Made by a program: the position numbers and the translations under genes. From contig JALGPY010000005.1 in assembly GCA_023055425.1 (NCBI GenBank), forward strand, positions 81,137,495-81,201,494: DNA of 64,000 bases, read 5' to 3'. The stretch is from Linanthus parryae (taxonomy: Eukaryota > Streptophyta > Magnoliopsida > Ericales > Polemoniaceae). Of this stretch, positions 43,895 through 56,400 are shown piece after piece; within the stretch, counting starts at the first letter, position 1, and every line of letters starts with the position of its first letter. Under the pieces are notes generated by a model. It made no database searches. It saw only the letters and a program-made list of their open reading frames with translations, and had not been told where the DNA came from.

Positions 43895-44189
43895 TGATAG
43901 CTCACAGATAGAGTTAGTTCAGGACACCTTTTTACCATTGGTTCTTACCAATTTATGATTGATTTTTCCTATTTTCAGTCAGTTTTCAGTTTGATACGAG
44001 ACATAGGACGCTGAGAGCATAATTGATACATTTGAGCAATTTCAATCATAATTTTGTTTATTTGGTTATGATCGCGGGTACTTGTTGTTTTGTGCAGGAA
44101 ACAGGTACCGAGAAATGCATTAAAGAGGCTTGGAATGGAGGCAGCGTATCAAGAAGTCAAATCAGAAACACGCAGAAAAAGCTAAGTCT

Positions 44190-44523
44190 GTACGTTCAGA
44201 CGCACAGCGTGCGTTCAAACGCACAATTGACAGCAGCAGAGGAAGGCAGGGAAAACAGACATAAAACTGACCAAGTGTTGTGCGTTCAAACCCACATCTT
44301 GCGTTCAAACGCAGGGACTTCAAAATTTCAGAAGGTCAGAAACAGGCAGAGATCAACCAAAAGACCAAGTGTGTGCGTTCAAACGCACAATTTAGAAATT
44401 CAACAGAAGTCAGAGGAGAAAAAGTCAAAAAGTCAACATCAGAATTGTGCGTCCAAACGCTGGTGATGTGCGTTCAAACGCACATGTGCATTCAGACGCA
44501 GAGAAGGTGCGTTCAGACGTACG
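44190..44523. promoter_or_regulatory. Palindrome array in the Athila-like 3' LTR
   Basis: Nine GTGCGTTCAAACGCAC-type units start at 44190, 44209, 44280, 44299, 44373, 44447, 44468, 44486 and 44508. The partner of the 44373 unit is missing by a ~20-bp deletion relative to the 5' LTR. Doublet spacing (19, 19, 21, 22) is the same as in the 5' LTR, and the array again ends 84 bp before the TATA box. Confidence 0.8.
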
Positions 44524-44606
44524 TCATGACATCCTGAAGCTTCCAGGACGGGTTTCGACAAGGGCATAATAGGAATTTCAGGCATCATTTACAGTGACTG
44601 TGTCAC

Positions 44607-44613
44607 TATAAAA
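44607..44613 (+). promoter_or_regulatory. TATA box of the Athila-like LTR
   Basis: TATAAAA in the context CACTATAAAAGAGG; the 5' LTR has the degraded TATAGAG at the homologous place (26617). Confidence 0.65.
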
Positions 44614-45588
44614 GAGGTGTCCCAGCACAGAATTAGGTTACACTTATCATCATGAAAGAAGATAGTACCAGAGACGGCAATTTGGAAAAGAGAAGATATT
44701 GGAGCAGTTTCAGTTTTCAGCCATAAACTCGTTTGATCTTTCTTCTTTCTTTTATGAAACATTGTTTATTAATAATGTACGCTAGATAAACCTTTTACCT
44801 AGGTTCTCGGTGAACCTAGGGTTTATGAATTCAGCGACGTGGTTTGTTTTGATTCCTAGATTCCTGACAATTTAGAAGTCTTAATACATTACTAGATTGT
44901 TTATTATTCTGTCTTCGATTTTATATTTATGCATGAACGGCCTGATCACCCAGGAGTGCTACAGATAGGATCTGGTGCGCGAGAGTGGCCAGTGAGAGTT
45001 ACGAAGAGAAGAAAAGATTTAGTACTCTGCCTTGATGGACCAAAAGGTGAAGAGAATCAGGGGACTAGCCCAGAAGCATTAGACCAACTGCTAGAAGTTT
45101 AGGGGGAGACCGAGAGGAGAACCTGCAACCCTAGCAGACTTAGAACAAACCTGCAAATTGAGGTGAACCTAGGGGATCCGAAAATCTGCAGGAGAGTGAT
45201 AGATGCATGAGACCGGGAGGAAATAGTATCATTGGTATGCTGGCATAAACAATACCGCTGTGTGTTTCTGAAATCAAAGTAAACTGTAAAAGCTGAATAG
45301 TAAACCTAGGGGATCCTGGAGCCTAGATCTTTAACTCATCAGTTTACAGACTTGTAAAAATTCGCAAAAAATTTACATCAAAAACAGTTTCTTTAATTAC
45401 TGCTTTTCTTTACTGCAATTTAGTTTAACAAAACACACAACTACTCATCCTTTTTACAACTTTGCATTTAGTTCTGATATAAAAAGTTAAAAATCGTCCT
45501 GTTCTCGTGGGTTCGATAATTAGAGTCACAAATACGCTATATTACTTGATCGTAAACTTGCGAAAAAGCACCTAGATTTACACTATCA

Positions 45589-45599
45589 CAAGACCTAAT
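45589..45599 (+). other. Target-site duplication caaga and leader of element D, second piece
   Basis: CAAGA (45589-45593) is the right-hand duplication of the Athila-like insertion. CCTAAT continues the copia D leader; its last five bases (ctaat, 45595-45599) are duplicated again at 47790-47794. Confidence 0.9.
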
Positions 45600-47789
45600 T
45601 GATAATTCAATTTATCTGTCTTGATGTGAACTTTGAACTGTGGAAGTTTATATGGAGATTATGAAAGACAGTGGTAAAATATGTTCAAGGCTCCAAGGCC
45701 TTGAAGGTCTATGTCTGCATTTATATTAATAAAGTATCGATTAACAATCTTGTGTACGCATGCATAGAATTGGATCAGTTGTTGGTTAAATGTGTCTTAC
45801 AAATATTCTTGGACTATATCGATGTGTTTCTAACACTCACAGGTTTCACAGTTTGACTGAATCAATGATCAGAAAGCTATAAGCTTAAAATTGTGAAGAA
45901 TGTCACAGAGCTCCAAGGCCTTAAGATTTGCCTTGAGATAATGACAGTCTTATTTAGCTTAACTGTTTCTTTCTTGCAAAATGTTATCCGTGGTAATATT
46001 ATTGGTTACTGACTTGCTAAAAGTCTTAGTCACAATTTTATCATTATCTTATACATATTGCTGATCTGGTATTAATCTTATTATCAAAATTTTGGCCTAG
46101 TTTATTGCATAAATTGTTATGCCAAACAGCAGTAATATGTTGATATATTTTATGGATTTTGTTTGATCTCGAAATCAAGTTTGTTGAAGGAATGTTCGTT
46201 GTTCAAACCCCTCACAACAAGCTGTAATGGCTATCCATTCACAGCTGTTGATAGAAGCGTGTTTCGGAGAGGATTTGTAGGGAGGCAGTTCCTAAAATCT
46301 CTCATTCAGTTACTGCAGTTAGTTATAAGCTCCAGTTTGAATTTCAGAGAATGAAGGATACTGAGAGAGGACTTAGCATTGAGAAAGAATAGTGTTTGCT
46401 GTCATGGAGATCATACAATCAACTCTTCAATCAATCAATCTCTAAACACTGTTGAAGAAGGATATCAATCATCCATAAATGTGAAGAAAACATCCAAGCT
46501 TCACTGTTTACTTCTTTTCTGTGTTCTTCATACTTGAACATAATTTGTGTTATCATTCTAGTTTCTTAAACCTCACAAAATTATATCTTTAATTGCTCAA
46601 GTGAACAACAAGAGGCTCTTATCGTTTCAACATATTGTAGCTGTTACTAGATAGGTTGGGAACCACAAGCTGTATAGGTGTAAGCAAGTTCACTTAGTGC
46701 TTGTTTGTTACCCTCGATTAAAATCTATTGGGATGAAAATCTGTAAGAGTAAATCAATTTTGTTTGGGGAAGTATTTCAAAGATGAGATTTTAATCTCAA
46801 AAGGGCTTTAGTCTAGGCGATTATAGAATCACTGAATTGGGGATTATTCAATCCTACTGCTTATGACAGTACAACTATACCCTTGTAGTGTTTAAACAAG
46901 CTCATTCAAATCCAACCTTATCATCACTCGTAATTACTAACATATATGGGTATATAAGGGTGTAGTTGATTATGTACAATCTTATCATCACTGGTAATTT
47001 CTTCATTATTTACTACCTCTCTTCAAGCGTTTCTTCTTAGTTTGACTTTCTCCCAGTAACCATGTCACTTTGACCCGGTGATTTGGATAGCAAAAGGATA
47101 CAATTTTTGGATGTTTTTTCATAGTGTTGTATAGTAAATTTTACTCGACCACAACATGAAAAGATTACCTAACTATCATAATCTCGACGAATTTCACACT
47201 ATAGATATAATGGAATTATTGTAACTTCAGCATTACAATCTACTTGTTTACCAAATGGAATTAAATTTTAATTTGTGATTTTCAGCTCATACCAAATAGT
47301 TTTTTCAATTCTCAATTAAGTTGGATTTTCTATTCAGATTATTTTCAGCTGAATATTGAAATTTTCAGCTAATACCAAACATGCTCTCAGGCTTGAGATC
47401 TAGCTAAATCTGGGTGATTAATAAGAAGTGTTTTATGAATCCTGTAGGGATCGGACGCCTCGTGTAGATACTAGGTCCAATTGTGTCTAAACTCCGTAAA
47501 ATCCTTGGTTTTTTCACTTTATAGTTGGTTCTTTATCACTGCAAACTATCTAGCTCAAAACAGGTTGTTCAAAGTCTTGAAGTATTTTACAGCTCAAGGC
47601 CTTGAAGATTTCACTAGTTCGTAGAAAGCTTCTGTCTTTTATAAAAATCCTCCAAGGCCGTGACATTCAACCAGTGGCTTACCTTAATTTTTCAAAAGAC
47701 TAAGTTTTAGCAAAAGTTTCCATTTTCTATTCAAACCCCCCTTTCTAGAGTATTTGATACTGTGTTTATACTTACATTACAAATTATCA
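45600..47789 (+). repeat. Solo LTR of a SIRE-like element (2.19 kb)
   Basis: It starts TGATAATT and ends AATTATCA, a perfect 8-bp inverted terminal repeat, flanked by ctaat on both sides (45595-45599, 47790-47794). Internal landmarks shared with the other SIRE-like LTRs are: ATTATGAAAGACAG near the start, CAAGGCCTTGAAG (45694, 47595), AGATCTAGC, and the C-rich block ..CAAACCCCCCTTTCTAGAGTATTTG near the end. It is about 1 kb longer than the LTR at 6470, so it is a separate subfamily or carries extra sequence near 46680-47390. Confidence 0.85.
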
Positions 47790-49060
47790 CTAATTTTACA
47801 TAAGATGTAGAAATTAGTGGGTTTGGATCACCTAGGATGTGAAAATTTTGGATCTAGAAACTAGGGTTTGGGCACCAATTGGAAAAAGGGTTATTTCTAA
47901 TTAGGAAATAACTAAACTTGGGAAACAAGGCAAGGAGTTGTTTTGGAAACAACTCCATAGAGAGGTTCGCCCCCCACCCCTTGGGACCGCCCCTCTTGCC
48001 TTGCCGCCCAAGTAAGACACGGACAATGGCTAGGGCCGTCCTAGCGCACGGCTTGGCCGCACATGGGCCTAGGCCGACCGGCCCAAGGCCGTGTGTTTGT
48101 CCTCTAGGGGTTTGGCCATGATGATGGTGAGCCTCTTTGACCGTTTTGACCCTAGTATGTCCAAATTCAACTAAATTGACCAAGCGCGTTAACATCTGAT
48201 TTTAACTGTTTATGTGCTGTTCGCATGGTGATTGGATATGGCCTTAGGTGCGGATGTTGTGATTGTTTAATTTTGTGGTTTGATTTACGGCATGCGAGCT
48301 GATATAATTAATGTAATAGTTAATTAAGTTTTAAGGCCTGCGAGCCAGTCTTCTTCTCAAGTTGTGAGATCTCTCTATTTAGTATAGATGCTAACTAGTA
48401 TTACATAGAGTAGATAATTGTCAAGACATGGAGAAGAAGCCTAAAGAATCAAAGAACCACAAAGCTATGGAGCATTCCCTATGCCAATGAGTTTGGCGAC
48501 ATCCACACAAGCTATGGAGCATGGACTAAAAGATGGAGGCCCATGGAGATGAGCTTGCTATTTTAGGGATCATAGATATTCTCATTGGCTTGGGAATATC
48601 TTACTCTAGAGGCCATATTCACATTACGTTTAATTTTCTTTTTGTGGTTGTTTATTTTATTGTCATATTATTTATTGTTGGTGTATGAATGATGCATGCA
48701 AAATTGATAATAAGATAATTAACAACCCGAATATTTTATTTCGGGATTGCCCAACCCAAATAAGTAGATCAGTAGATATTGATCAAAAAAATAATTAAAA
48801 TTGAAAGCAAAATCCCTCAAATTTAAATATTGCGTTTTGCCTTCTCGTTACTCAAACCCTCATCATAGTCATGCTTTACCAATGGAGGGTTATTAATGAT
48901 ATTTTCGGCATTGATATGGAGGGTTATTAATCCGAGAAACATAGTGGGATCCATGTTTAATAAATTAAATCCTTGTTAAATATAGTATAACATCACGATA
49001 TTTGCATTGTTCGTCTTGTGTTGAATGTCTATGGCATTAAACAACCTAAAACACGACTAT
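47790..49060 (+). other. Leader of copia element D, third piece
   Basis: Continues with CTAATTTTACATAAGATGTAG..AGTGGGTTTGGATCACCTAGGATGTGA, matching B's leader from about 12040. It carries AAACAACTAAACTTGGGAAACAAGG-type sequence, a GC-rich block, the two GGC(C/A)TGCGAG motifs and the AAATATTGCGTTTTGCC block (48826). It lacks part of the region between the last block and the TTTTCGGCATT segment that B keeps. Confidence 0.8.
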
Positions 49061-52000
49061 ATTTCCTTGAGAGGGACAAGCTATCTGAAATCAATTTTCT
49101 AGACTGGCGCGAAATTGAGAATTGCTCTCAAATAAGAAGGAAAAATGTTGTATATCCTAAATCATAATGCTCTCTTCCCACCGACTACCAAAACACACGA
49201 AAAAACTAATGGAATGAACATCAAATAATGGTTCTTTGGATGTCACTTGCCTCTTGTTAGCTTCCATGAAATCTGAGCTTTGAAAGCAAGATGAGAAACA
49301 TGGAGGCGTATGATATGATCATACATTAAAAGAAGCTCTTCCAAGTGCGATCTAGATATGAAAGGTTTGAAGTGTTTCTCCACTTTTCACTCTCTTTCTT
49401 AGCAGTCGTCATGATCCATATGGAATGAGTTCGGGCTTGCCATTCATTGAAATATGAAACGAAAACACAAGCTAGTAATGTGTGAGTGCTGAAGCAAGAG
49501 TTCAAGCGCAACTAAGCTGCTTCAGTGGGATTGAAAGCTTAGAGTCCGGGAGTTATCTATGATATAGATAAAGAATAAGTAGTTGTTCGCTCAACTGGAC
49601 AGAGAATTGCATTGGATGCAATTATAGTTTTGTTCAAAAGTGGTTTACTCAATATGATTGAGAATCGATAAACAAAGAACTTATAAAGGGCTAAAGAAAA
49701 ACATGTTAATGGTTAACAACATGGGTTAGGGCAAAAGGTTTGCGCGTACACCATGGATATAAAGCAAAATTGTTGCTAAAGCAATGTTGCCTTGGAGTCC
49801 CAAAAGTGCTGTAGAGGAAGAGAGACTGCCCAAAGTACCTGGAATGAAATAAATAAAGAAATTATGAATTCCAATTTAGGTATTTTTGTTATAGAAGTCA
49901 ATGTGGCTATTTCATCATCATGAGTATATGATACTATATGTGATCTCACGTTTATAGAAATGTGGAGGATCTCAAGAGAATTAGACAATTGGATAAGGAA
50001 GAGATAAACCTACGCGTGGGGCAATGAAGCAGGGGGTTGCTGAATTAAGCCGTATGGAATAATTTCTACCTTTTTGGAATTATCCATGAATTAGACAATA
50101 TCACACTTTCTTGTTTGGCAAGAAAAATCTTTTATTAAAATAATGGACAAATGTTGTTTCATTTATTTTTGATAAAATGCATTATTGTAATGCACTTTTG
50201 TCTAATGGATTGTATATCCTTATTCATCATAAATTCATCTATAAAATTGATACCAAGAGGCTTCACATATAATGATATGGACCTCACTGATCTTTGGCAT
50301 TGTAGTTTAGGCCACATAAATAAGAACCCATTACTAGACTCCATATGAATGGAATTCTGGACTCATTGATTTTGAATCATATGAGATGTGTAAGACTTAT
50401 TTATTGGGAAAAAGATATGATCTTTTGGGAATTATACATGTTCATGTTTGTAGGCCGCTAAGCGCAAGTGCTAAAGGTGGTTTTCAGTACTTCATCATAT
50501 TTAGTGATGGCTTCAGTGAATATGGATTATTGTATCTTATGAAGAGACAAATCAAAATCCTTTGAAGAGTTCAAGGAATTCAATAATGAAGTAGAGAACC
50601 AGCTTGGCAAAAGTATTAGGGCTCAACGATTGGATCGCGGAGCAGAATACTTAGGGCAAGGGGTTGACAAGCATCTATGGGAGTATTGGATATGATCAAA
50701 ACTCACTCCACTTAGAAAACCACATTTGGATGGTGTGTCTGATAGGTGTTTTCGAACCTTGTTGGACACGGTTTGATCCATGATGGATCAAACATAACTT
50801 CGAGTTTAATTTTGGGACTATGTTCTAATTACAACAAATTTCTCCCTTAACCTTGTTCCACCAAAACCGATTATGAAAAGTACCATATTAGATGTGGACT
50901 AGGAGGTGTACTAGCATGTCATTCATAAAGATTTGGGGTTATGAAGTTTATGTAAAGGCGCTAATAGACAAACTAGGACCCAAGTCGGATAAATGTTTTG
51001 AGGGATATTGTCAAAGGAATATTATTTCTACATTACAATCGAGAACACATTGTTTGTTGCTCGAACCGAAGAGTTTCTAGGTAGAGATTGTCTGTAAAAG
51101 AGAAAGTGGGAAGATAGTATAACTTGAAGGATTTCAAGAGCAACAACAGAATATTTATCCTTTGATGGATCATTAGCGGGATCACAAGGTGTTGTGGAGC
51201 AGCCTGCTCAGGTAACACAAGAACCTCGTGGGTAAGGTAGGGTATGTCAAGGGGCTAGAGAAATAGGATTTCTCATAAACCGATGATGTATTGCTCAAAG
51301 GAGAAGATCCTACAACCTATGAGGTGGCCACGATGGGCCAAACTCTCAGTAATGGCTAGGAGCCATGAGATACGAAATGGAATCCATGAAAACCAACAAA
51401 CTATGGAATTTACTGGAACCACCTCAAAGGGTAAGACCCATAGGGTGCAAGTGGGTTATGAGGAAACCAACATGGATGGTAATGGAATTATTTTGAAGGG
51501 ACGATAGGTGGCTAAAGGTTTCCTGCGAGCTCATAGTATTGACTATGAAGAAATCTTTTCCCCAATTGCGATGCATAAATCCATTGACCTTGCTTGCAGC
51601 AACCTGTCTACAGATTGAATCAAGATTCTCGGAGTTGGAATGTTTAATTTATGCAATCAAAGGAGTTTGGTTTCATCAAAATTAAAGGCGAATCTTTTGT
51701 TTACAAGAAGTTTAGTGGGAGCACAGTTATATTTCTGGTCTTGTATGTGGAGACATACTAATCATTGGGAATGATGTCCATGTTTTGCGATCATGTGAAT
51801 TGGCTAGGGAATAAATTTTCAATGAAATACTTATGGGAAGCAACTTATAAATTTCTATGGAGATACATAAATATAGTTGTTCGGCTTAAGTTTAATGTAC
51901 ATGTAATGACAAGGTGTTGAAATAGTTCAACATGAAGAATTTGGATTCTTACCTATGTCACATGGAATTAGTATTTGGAAGGCTAATTGTCATTCCAATT

Positions 52001-52292
52001 GGAATGAGATGGACTGTATGAATAAGATTCACGAGATACGCCATGTTATGTACTAGGCCAGACATGTCATATGGTATGACTTATAGATACCAGTCAAATC
52101 CGGGTGAGTGTCACCGGATGATTGACAAGAATATCCTTAGGTACTTGAGAAGAACTAAAGGATGAATTTTTGATATATGAAAGATAGGAAGAGCTCCCTA
52201 TAAGGGGTTACAGTGGTACAAACATCCAAATCCAACAAAGAAGATTTCAGATTATAGTCAAGTTTTTTTTTTTTACCTAATGGAAGGTGTGA
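49061..52292 (+). pseudogene. gag-pol fossil of copia element D
   Basis: Same fossil layout as B: gag start near 49070, leader copy in gag (49378-49630), protease near 49925 with the D-T-G destroyed, the integrase zinc region near 50290, RT around 51370-51900, RNase H start near 52150. The shared 2-base deletion after the DW(Y/R) motif (near 49125) and the shared 1-base deletion in the YVDD codons (after 51751) identify it as the same lineage as B. It ends near 52292 in foreign sequence; the rest of RNase H, the PPT and the 3' LTR are absent. Confidence 0.8.
49378..49630 (+). repeat. Copy of the leader embedded in gag (element D)
   Basis: CTCCACTTTTCACTCTCTTTC.., AGTTCGGGCTTGCC, ACACAAGCTAGTAATGTGTG, GAAGCAAGAG and AGAGAATTGCATTGGATGCAATTA follow the leader order, as in B at 14042-14310, with the same flanking gag sequence on both sides. 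Confidence 0.8.
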
Positions 52293-52490
52293 CACGCCAA
52301 CATTCCTCGGGGGAGAAATGCGGGAATGCCACTCCGCACCTGAGATCGCTCTCGAATGCAAGGAACAATGGAAATGAAAACCAAACACCAACATAGTTAT
52401 ATATTACAAAGGTCATAATGGTCTCAAACCAAGTCTGTCATACTACATTACAAAAGCGGTGTAAGGTCACATGATTCATGGAATTGAATT
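52286..52490. other. Unassigned fragment at the broken end of element D
   Basis: Following GGAAGG, sequence starting TGTGACACGCCAACATTCC appears. TGTGACAC..CC starts are seen at the beginning of some Ty3/gypsy chromovirus LTRs, so this could be a ~150-200 bp LTR scrap, but that is only a resemblance. It grades into SIRE-like sequence with CAAGGCCTTGA-type motifs by about 52490. Confidence 0.3.
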
Positions 52491-53757
52491 ACTTAGGTAT
52501 TTAAAGGCCTTGAACTAGTTTTCAAATACTTGAATCAGGTTTGAGCTATTTCAAGTCCTTGAACCAAGATTCAAATCCTTGAAACTGTCTGACCGGCATA
52601 CACGCTATGAGGGGGAGTTTTTCTAAACTCTTTTGATTTAATTAAGCTCCTCTCACCCTTGTACGTGATATGTTATTATTTGATGATGAAAGACAAACTG
52701 GTTTGATATATCTAACATGTTTAAATCCATTTTTTTGACTCATTTTTGCAGGGAAACTTTATTTCCTATATTTGCAGGATTTGTTTCCTTATTTGACTTT
52801 TGCAGGGAGGAAATTACTTAATGAACTTGATCCTGTGATCAACCAGACCTCCATAACAGCTTCTCAATCTGGTTAAAGACAAGATCACAATAATATCTCT
52901 GAAGATTGTGATGAACTATCCGTTGGAGAAGGCTGTTGAAAGAGAGTCAAAGCTTTTGCCTAAAATACAGGAAGCTGTTGCTGAAAGTCTGGGAAGATTT
53001 GCAGAGCTTCAACCAGTATAAATGGAGCTCATTTTGAAGCAACAAGATACAATATTCAACGGGCAAAAAAGAGAGACACAATTCTGGATTGACAAGCATC
53101 AAAGAAGTTCACCACTCTCACAATCTAACTCACAGAAGTTCACTGCATTCTTCACTGAATTTCTACACTCCAATGTTCTTCTGTATTGTACTTTATTGGT
53201 AGATCATTTCTGTAATACTTCTATACTTCATTCTCAAGGATTTTTCAAAGTGAAAAATAGAGAATTCTTAGTTAATCAGTTAGCTAGAGCAGGTACTAGA
53301 TAGGTTAGGGAGAACCACAAGCTATAACAGAGTAAGGCAATTCTCTATGCTTGAGATCTAGCGCTTAGCTTTTGATTAATAAGAATTGAGTTGAAAATCC
53401 TGCAGGGAGAAGATCTGTGAGGTAGAGACGTAGTTCCAAGTGGACCGAAATCTATAAATCCTTTGTCTCTTGCATTTACAGTTCATTCTTATTCAAAGTT
53501 TTTACCGCATTCAAACTTGTCTGTTTTTCAAGGGTTCGAAACTCTTCTCAAGATCTGGAAAAAGACTTATTTGTTTCATAGCAAACTGTATTTCATTCCA
53601 AAGGCTTGAATTTGTGCTCAAGGCCTAAAACTACTTTTCAATTGAACTAAAACTCTTTTCATCCTCAAGTTTTGCAAAAAGTTGGCATACTCTATTCAAC
53701 CCCCCCCCCTTCTAGAGTATTTGTGATGCATATTCATCTGTATACTTCCACCTTTCA
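52491..53757 (+). repeat. SIRE-like 3' non-coding sequence and 5' LTR of element F
   Basis: The end is clear: ..ACTCTATTCAACCCCCCCCCCTT, then ..CTTCCACCTTTCA at 53757, followed by a primer site. The start is less sure; TGTTATTATTTGATGATGAAAGAC near 52669 matches the LTR starts at 29051 and 32508 best, giving an LTR of about 1.09 kb. The stretch before it has a purine tract (GAGGGGGAG, 52609-52617) and several AAGGCCTTGAA-like motifs, resembling the 3' non-coding region of another SIRE-like copy. Confidence 0.6.
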
Positions 53758-53775
53758 ATTGGTATCACAACTTGT
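53758..53775 (+). other. Primer-binding site of SIRE-like element F
   Basis: ATTGGTATCACAAC follows the LTR end; TGGTATCA plus four of the next six bases agree with the initiator Met tRNA site used by copia elements. Confidence 0.7.
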
Positions 53776-53807
53776 ATCACTGTATAAGATTTAACCATCT
53801 GGTGATC

Positions 53808-55649
53808 ATGGGTACTGCAGGTGATGGTGGTTTCTCACAGGGAAGAGCTTCTAACAGACCTCCTCTATTTTGTGGAGACAACTTTGCTCACTGGAAAGCC
53901 TCGATGAAGATATTCATCATTGATCAAGACATAGAGATTTGGACCATTATTCAGAATGGACCTCACACTCTCTTTAAAGAGAAAGATGGGATCAAAACTC
54001 CCAAATCTGAAGAATCACTCTCTTCTTCTGAATTAGAACAATTTTCTAAGAATTACAAAGCTATTAACATATTTTATTGTGCTTTGAGTACATATGGCTG
54101 CAAGACTGCCAAAGAAATCTGGGATAAGCTTGTGGTGACATTTGAGGGAACTAGTCAAGTCAAGCAAAACAACATCAACATCTATCTCAGGCAATATGAG
54201 CTGTTCAAGATGAATGCAGATGAGTCAATCAGTGAGATGTTCAAGATGCTCACAGACATTGTCAACAACCTTGATTCTTTGGGGAAACATATTTCCAATG
54301 AAGAAAAGGTGAGGAAGATACTGAGAAGTCTTCCAAAGGATAAATGGGAACCAAAGACAACGGCCATTGAAGAAGCTCAAGATCTTTCAATACTACAACT
54401 TGATGACCTACAAGGGAAGCTCTTGACACATGAGATATCCATGAATGAAGCTGATGGAGAGCTACGTGAAGGTGTCAAGAACTTAGCACTCAAGGCCAAA
54501 GAGAATGAGAAAATTCAAAGCCTTGAAACTGAAGATGATGATGATGATGATGAAGACCCTTTTGCATTGATTTCCAAAGCCTTGACAAGAGTTCTCAAGA
54601 TCAAGAAAAACTTTGGAAACCAAGAATTCAACATAGAAAGAAATAGATCATCCAATAGCAAGGATTACAAAGGTAAGTCTTCTTCACAAAATAAATCCAA
54701 AGTCATGAACTGCTTTGAGTGTGGTGATGAAGGAAATTTGATAAGAGATTGTCCACTCAAGAAAAGCAAGAAATTTCAGAATAAAGATCATGATAGGAGA
54801 AAGAAATATATGATAGCTTCATGGAGTGATTTGGATAGCTCAAGTGAATCTTAATCTGAAGAAGAACATGCCAACCTATGCTTCATGACCAAGCATGATG
54901 AAAGTTCAGAGAAGAACATTGAGGTAACGGTAATTTGTCTTATTTCAAAACCAAAATATGCTCTTTCATATTATCTTAGAACAATGATTTTAAATGAAGA
55001 AGATTATTTGAAAGAGATTAGACTTTTGAAAGAAAAAGTTCATGAGAAAGCAAAAGAGAATTTACAACATGTTTGTCTAAATCAGAATCTCGAAATCTCT
55101 CAGAAGAAAACTGACAGTAATTTCAAGGCCTTGAAAGCTAGTTTCAAAGCCTTGAAGAGACAAGTCAAGGAAGTAGTCACTGAGAACTCTTTACTGAGTA
55201 ACAATTTTGTTAACCTGATACATCAGGTTGATGAAAGAGCTAAGCAAAAGACTAATCTTGCTGAGAATATTCAAGAATCTGAATTAGTCAAAGTCAAGAT
55301 TGCAGGCTCAGAACACAAGTTAAACTTGATTCTTGGAGGAAGTTCAAAGTCTATTCATAAAAGTGGTATTGGATACAATCCCAGTTTTCCAAGAAATAGC
55401 AATACCATATTTGTGAAATCTAGAAGCAAAACTTCTCCTAAGTGTCATTTTTGCAACAAGATTGGTCATATGAAGATGACTTGTCCTTTCATAAGAAGAG
55501 ACTCTCATATAACGAGGAACACATTTGCATTGCAACTTAAAGGACAAGTCAGGCAGATTTGGGTGCCTAAAGGGTTCAGACCACCTAACATGGTTAATCC
55601 CGAGTATGAGTCCAAATTCCACACTTCGTCTAACAGCTGGGTAAGGTAG
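53808..55649 (+). pseudogene. gag of SIRE-like element F
   Basis: The ATG at 53808 begins MGTAGDGGFSQGRASNRPPL and is chosen because it follows the primer site; a TTG at 53772 opens the same frame. RPPLFCGDNFAHWKASMKIF is the conserved plant copia gag N-terminus, followed by a UBN2-type helical region (EIWDKLVVTFEGTSQVKQ, ILRSLPKDKW). The first zinc knuckle, CFECGDEGNLIRDC, has Asn where His is needed. TAA at 54852 interrupts the frame, which continues from 54855 to 55649 with coiled-coil sequence and a second, intact knuckle (CHFCNKIGHMKMTC). Two knuckles of this type are a SIRE/Maximus trait. Confidence 0.85.
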
Positions 55650-56400
55650 TGATTTTTGTTTGCAGGTTGTCACCAACATCAAAGAAAAAATGTGGTTTAT
55701 GGACAGTGGTTGCTCAAGACACTTGAGGAAAGAGATCTCTATTCTCATAATTGAAAGAGAAATCTGAAGGTTCAATTAATCTTGGTGAAAAAGGTAAATG
55801 CAACATTCTTGATATTGTTAAAGTTGGTAAAAACTCTGAAAACTCTATTTCTGATGTAGATCTAGTTTATGGTTTGAATTTAACTTGCTTAGTGTATCTC
55901 AGATTTGTGATAATGGTAATAAAGTTATCTTTGATAAAGATAAGTGTGTGATGCAAAATGAGAAATCAGGCAATTGCATTCTCACAGCCTCTAGATCAAA
56001 CAATGTTGATACCTTTCTGACTAAAAAAGTAGCAGGTAAAAGCTTAAAGTTTCTCAAGGCCTTGAAAGAGGATTCAAGGGCTTGGCACAGAAAGCTTGGT
56101 CACATTAGCTTGCACACCTTGAACAAATTCATCTCCAAAGACCTGGTAAGAGGATTTCCATCTATCAAGTTCAAAGAAGATGAAGTATGCAAAGCTTGTA
56201 ATCATGGTAAGCAGACCAGAAGCTCATTCAAACCAATGAAGTTTGTATGTACTTCTAGACCTATTGAACTACTTCACATGGATTTGTGTGGCCCTATGAG
56301 GACACCAAATCAAAAACGTAAGAGGTATATGTTATTCATTGTAGATGATTATTCTAGATATACCTGGTTATGTTTCTGAAAGAAAATTCTGAAGCCCTCT
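55650..56400 (+). pseudogene. Protease and integrase N-terminus of SIRE-like element F
   Basis: After TAG 55647 and a frame change, MWFMDSGCSRH carries the protease D-S-G typical of this lineage. Then follow LLSVSQICDNGNKVIFDK, the integrase zinc region WHRKLGHIS..VCKACNHGKQ, and the core start LLHMDLCGPMRT (first catalytic Asp) and YMLFIVDDYSRYTW. A frameshift near 56370 stops it. Confidence 0.85.

Larger units (their letters stand above)
25887..45588 (+). mobile_element. Athila-like Ty3/gypsy element carrying nested insertions (19.7 kb)
   Basis: The element is bounded by LTRs that start TGATAG and end CTATCA, with a 5-bp duplication (caaga). Own parts: LTR 25887-27601, primer site 27608-27625, gag to 29050, accessory ORF remnant and 3' region 39131-42214 and 43648-43894, LTR 43895-45588. 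The protease, RT and integrase of an Athila element are not visible and must have been deleted. Inside are a broken SIRE-like element, a copia LTR, half of copia element C and a copia solo LTR. It inserted into the leader of copia element D. Confidence 0.85.
43895..45588 (+). repeat. 3' LTR of the Athila-like element
   Basis: 1694 bp, TGATAGCTCACA to ..TTACACTATCA. It has a well-formed TATA box (TATAAAA, 44607-44613) and nine palindrome units. It matches the 5' LTR along its length with scattered substitutions and small deletions. Confidence 0.9.
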
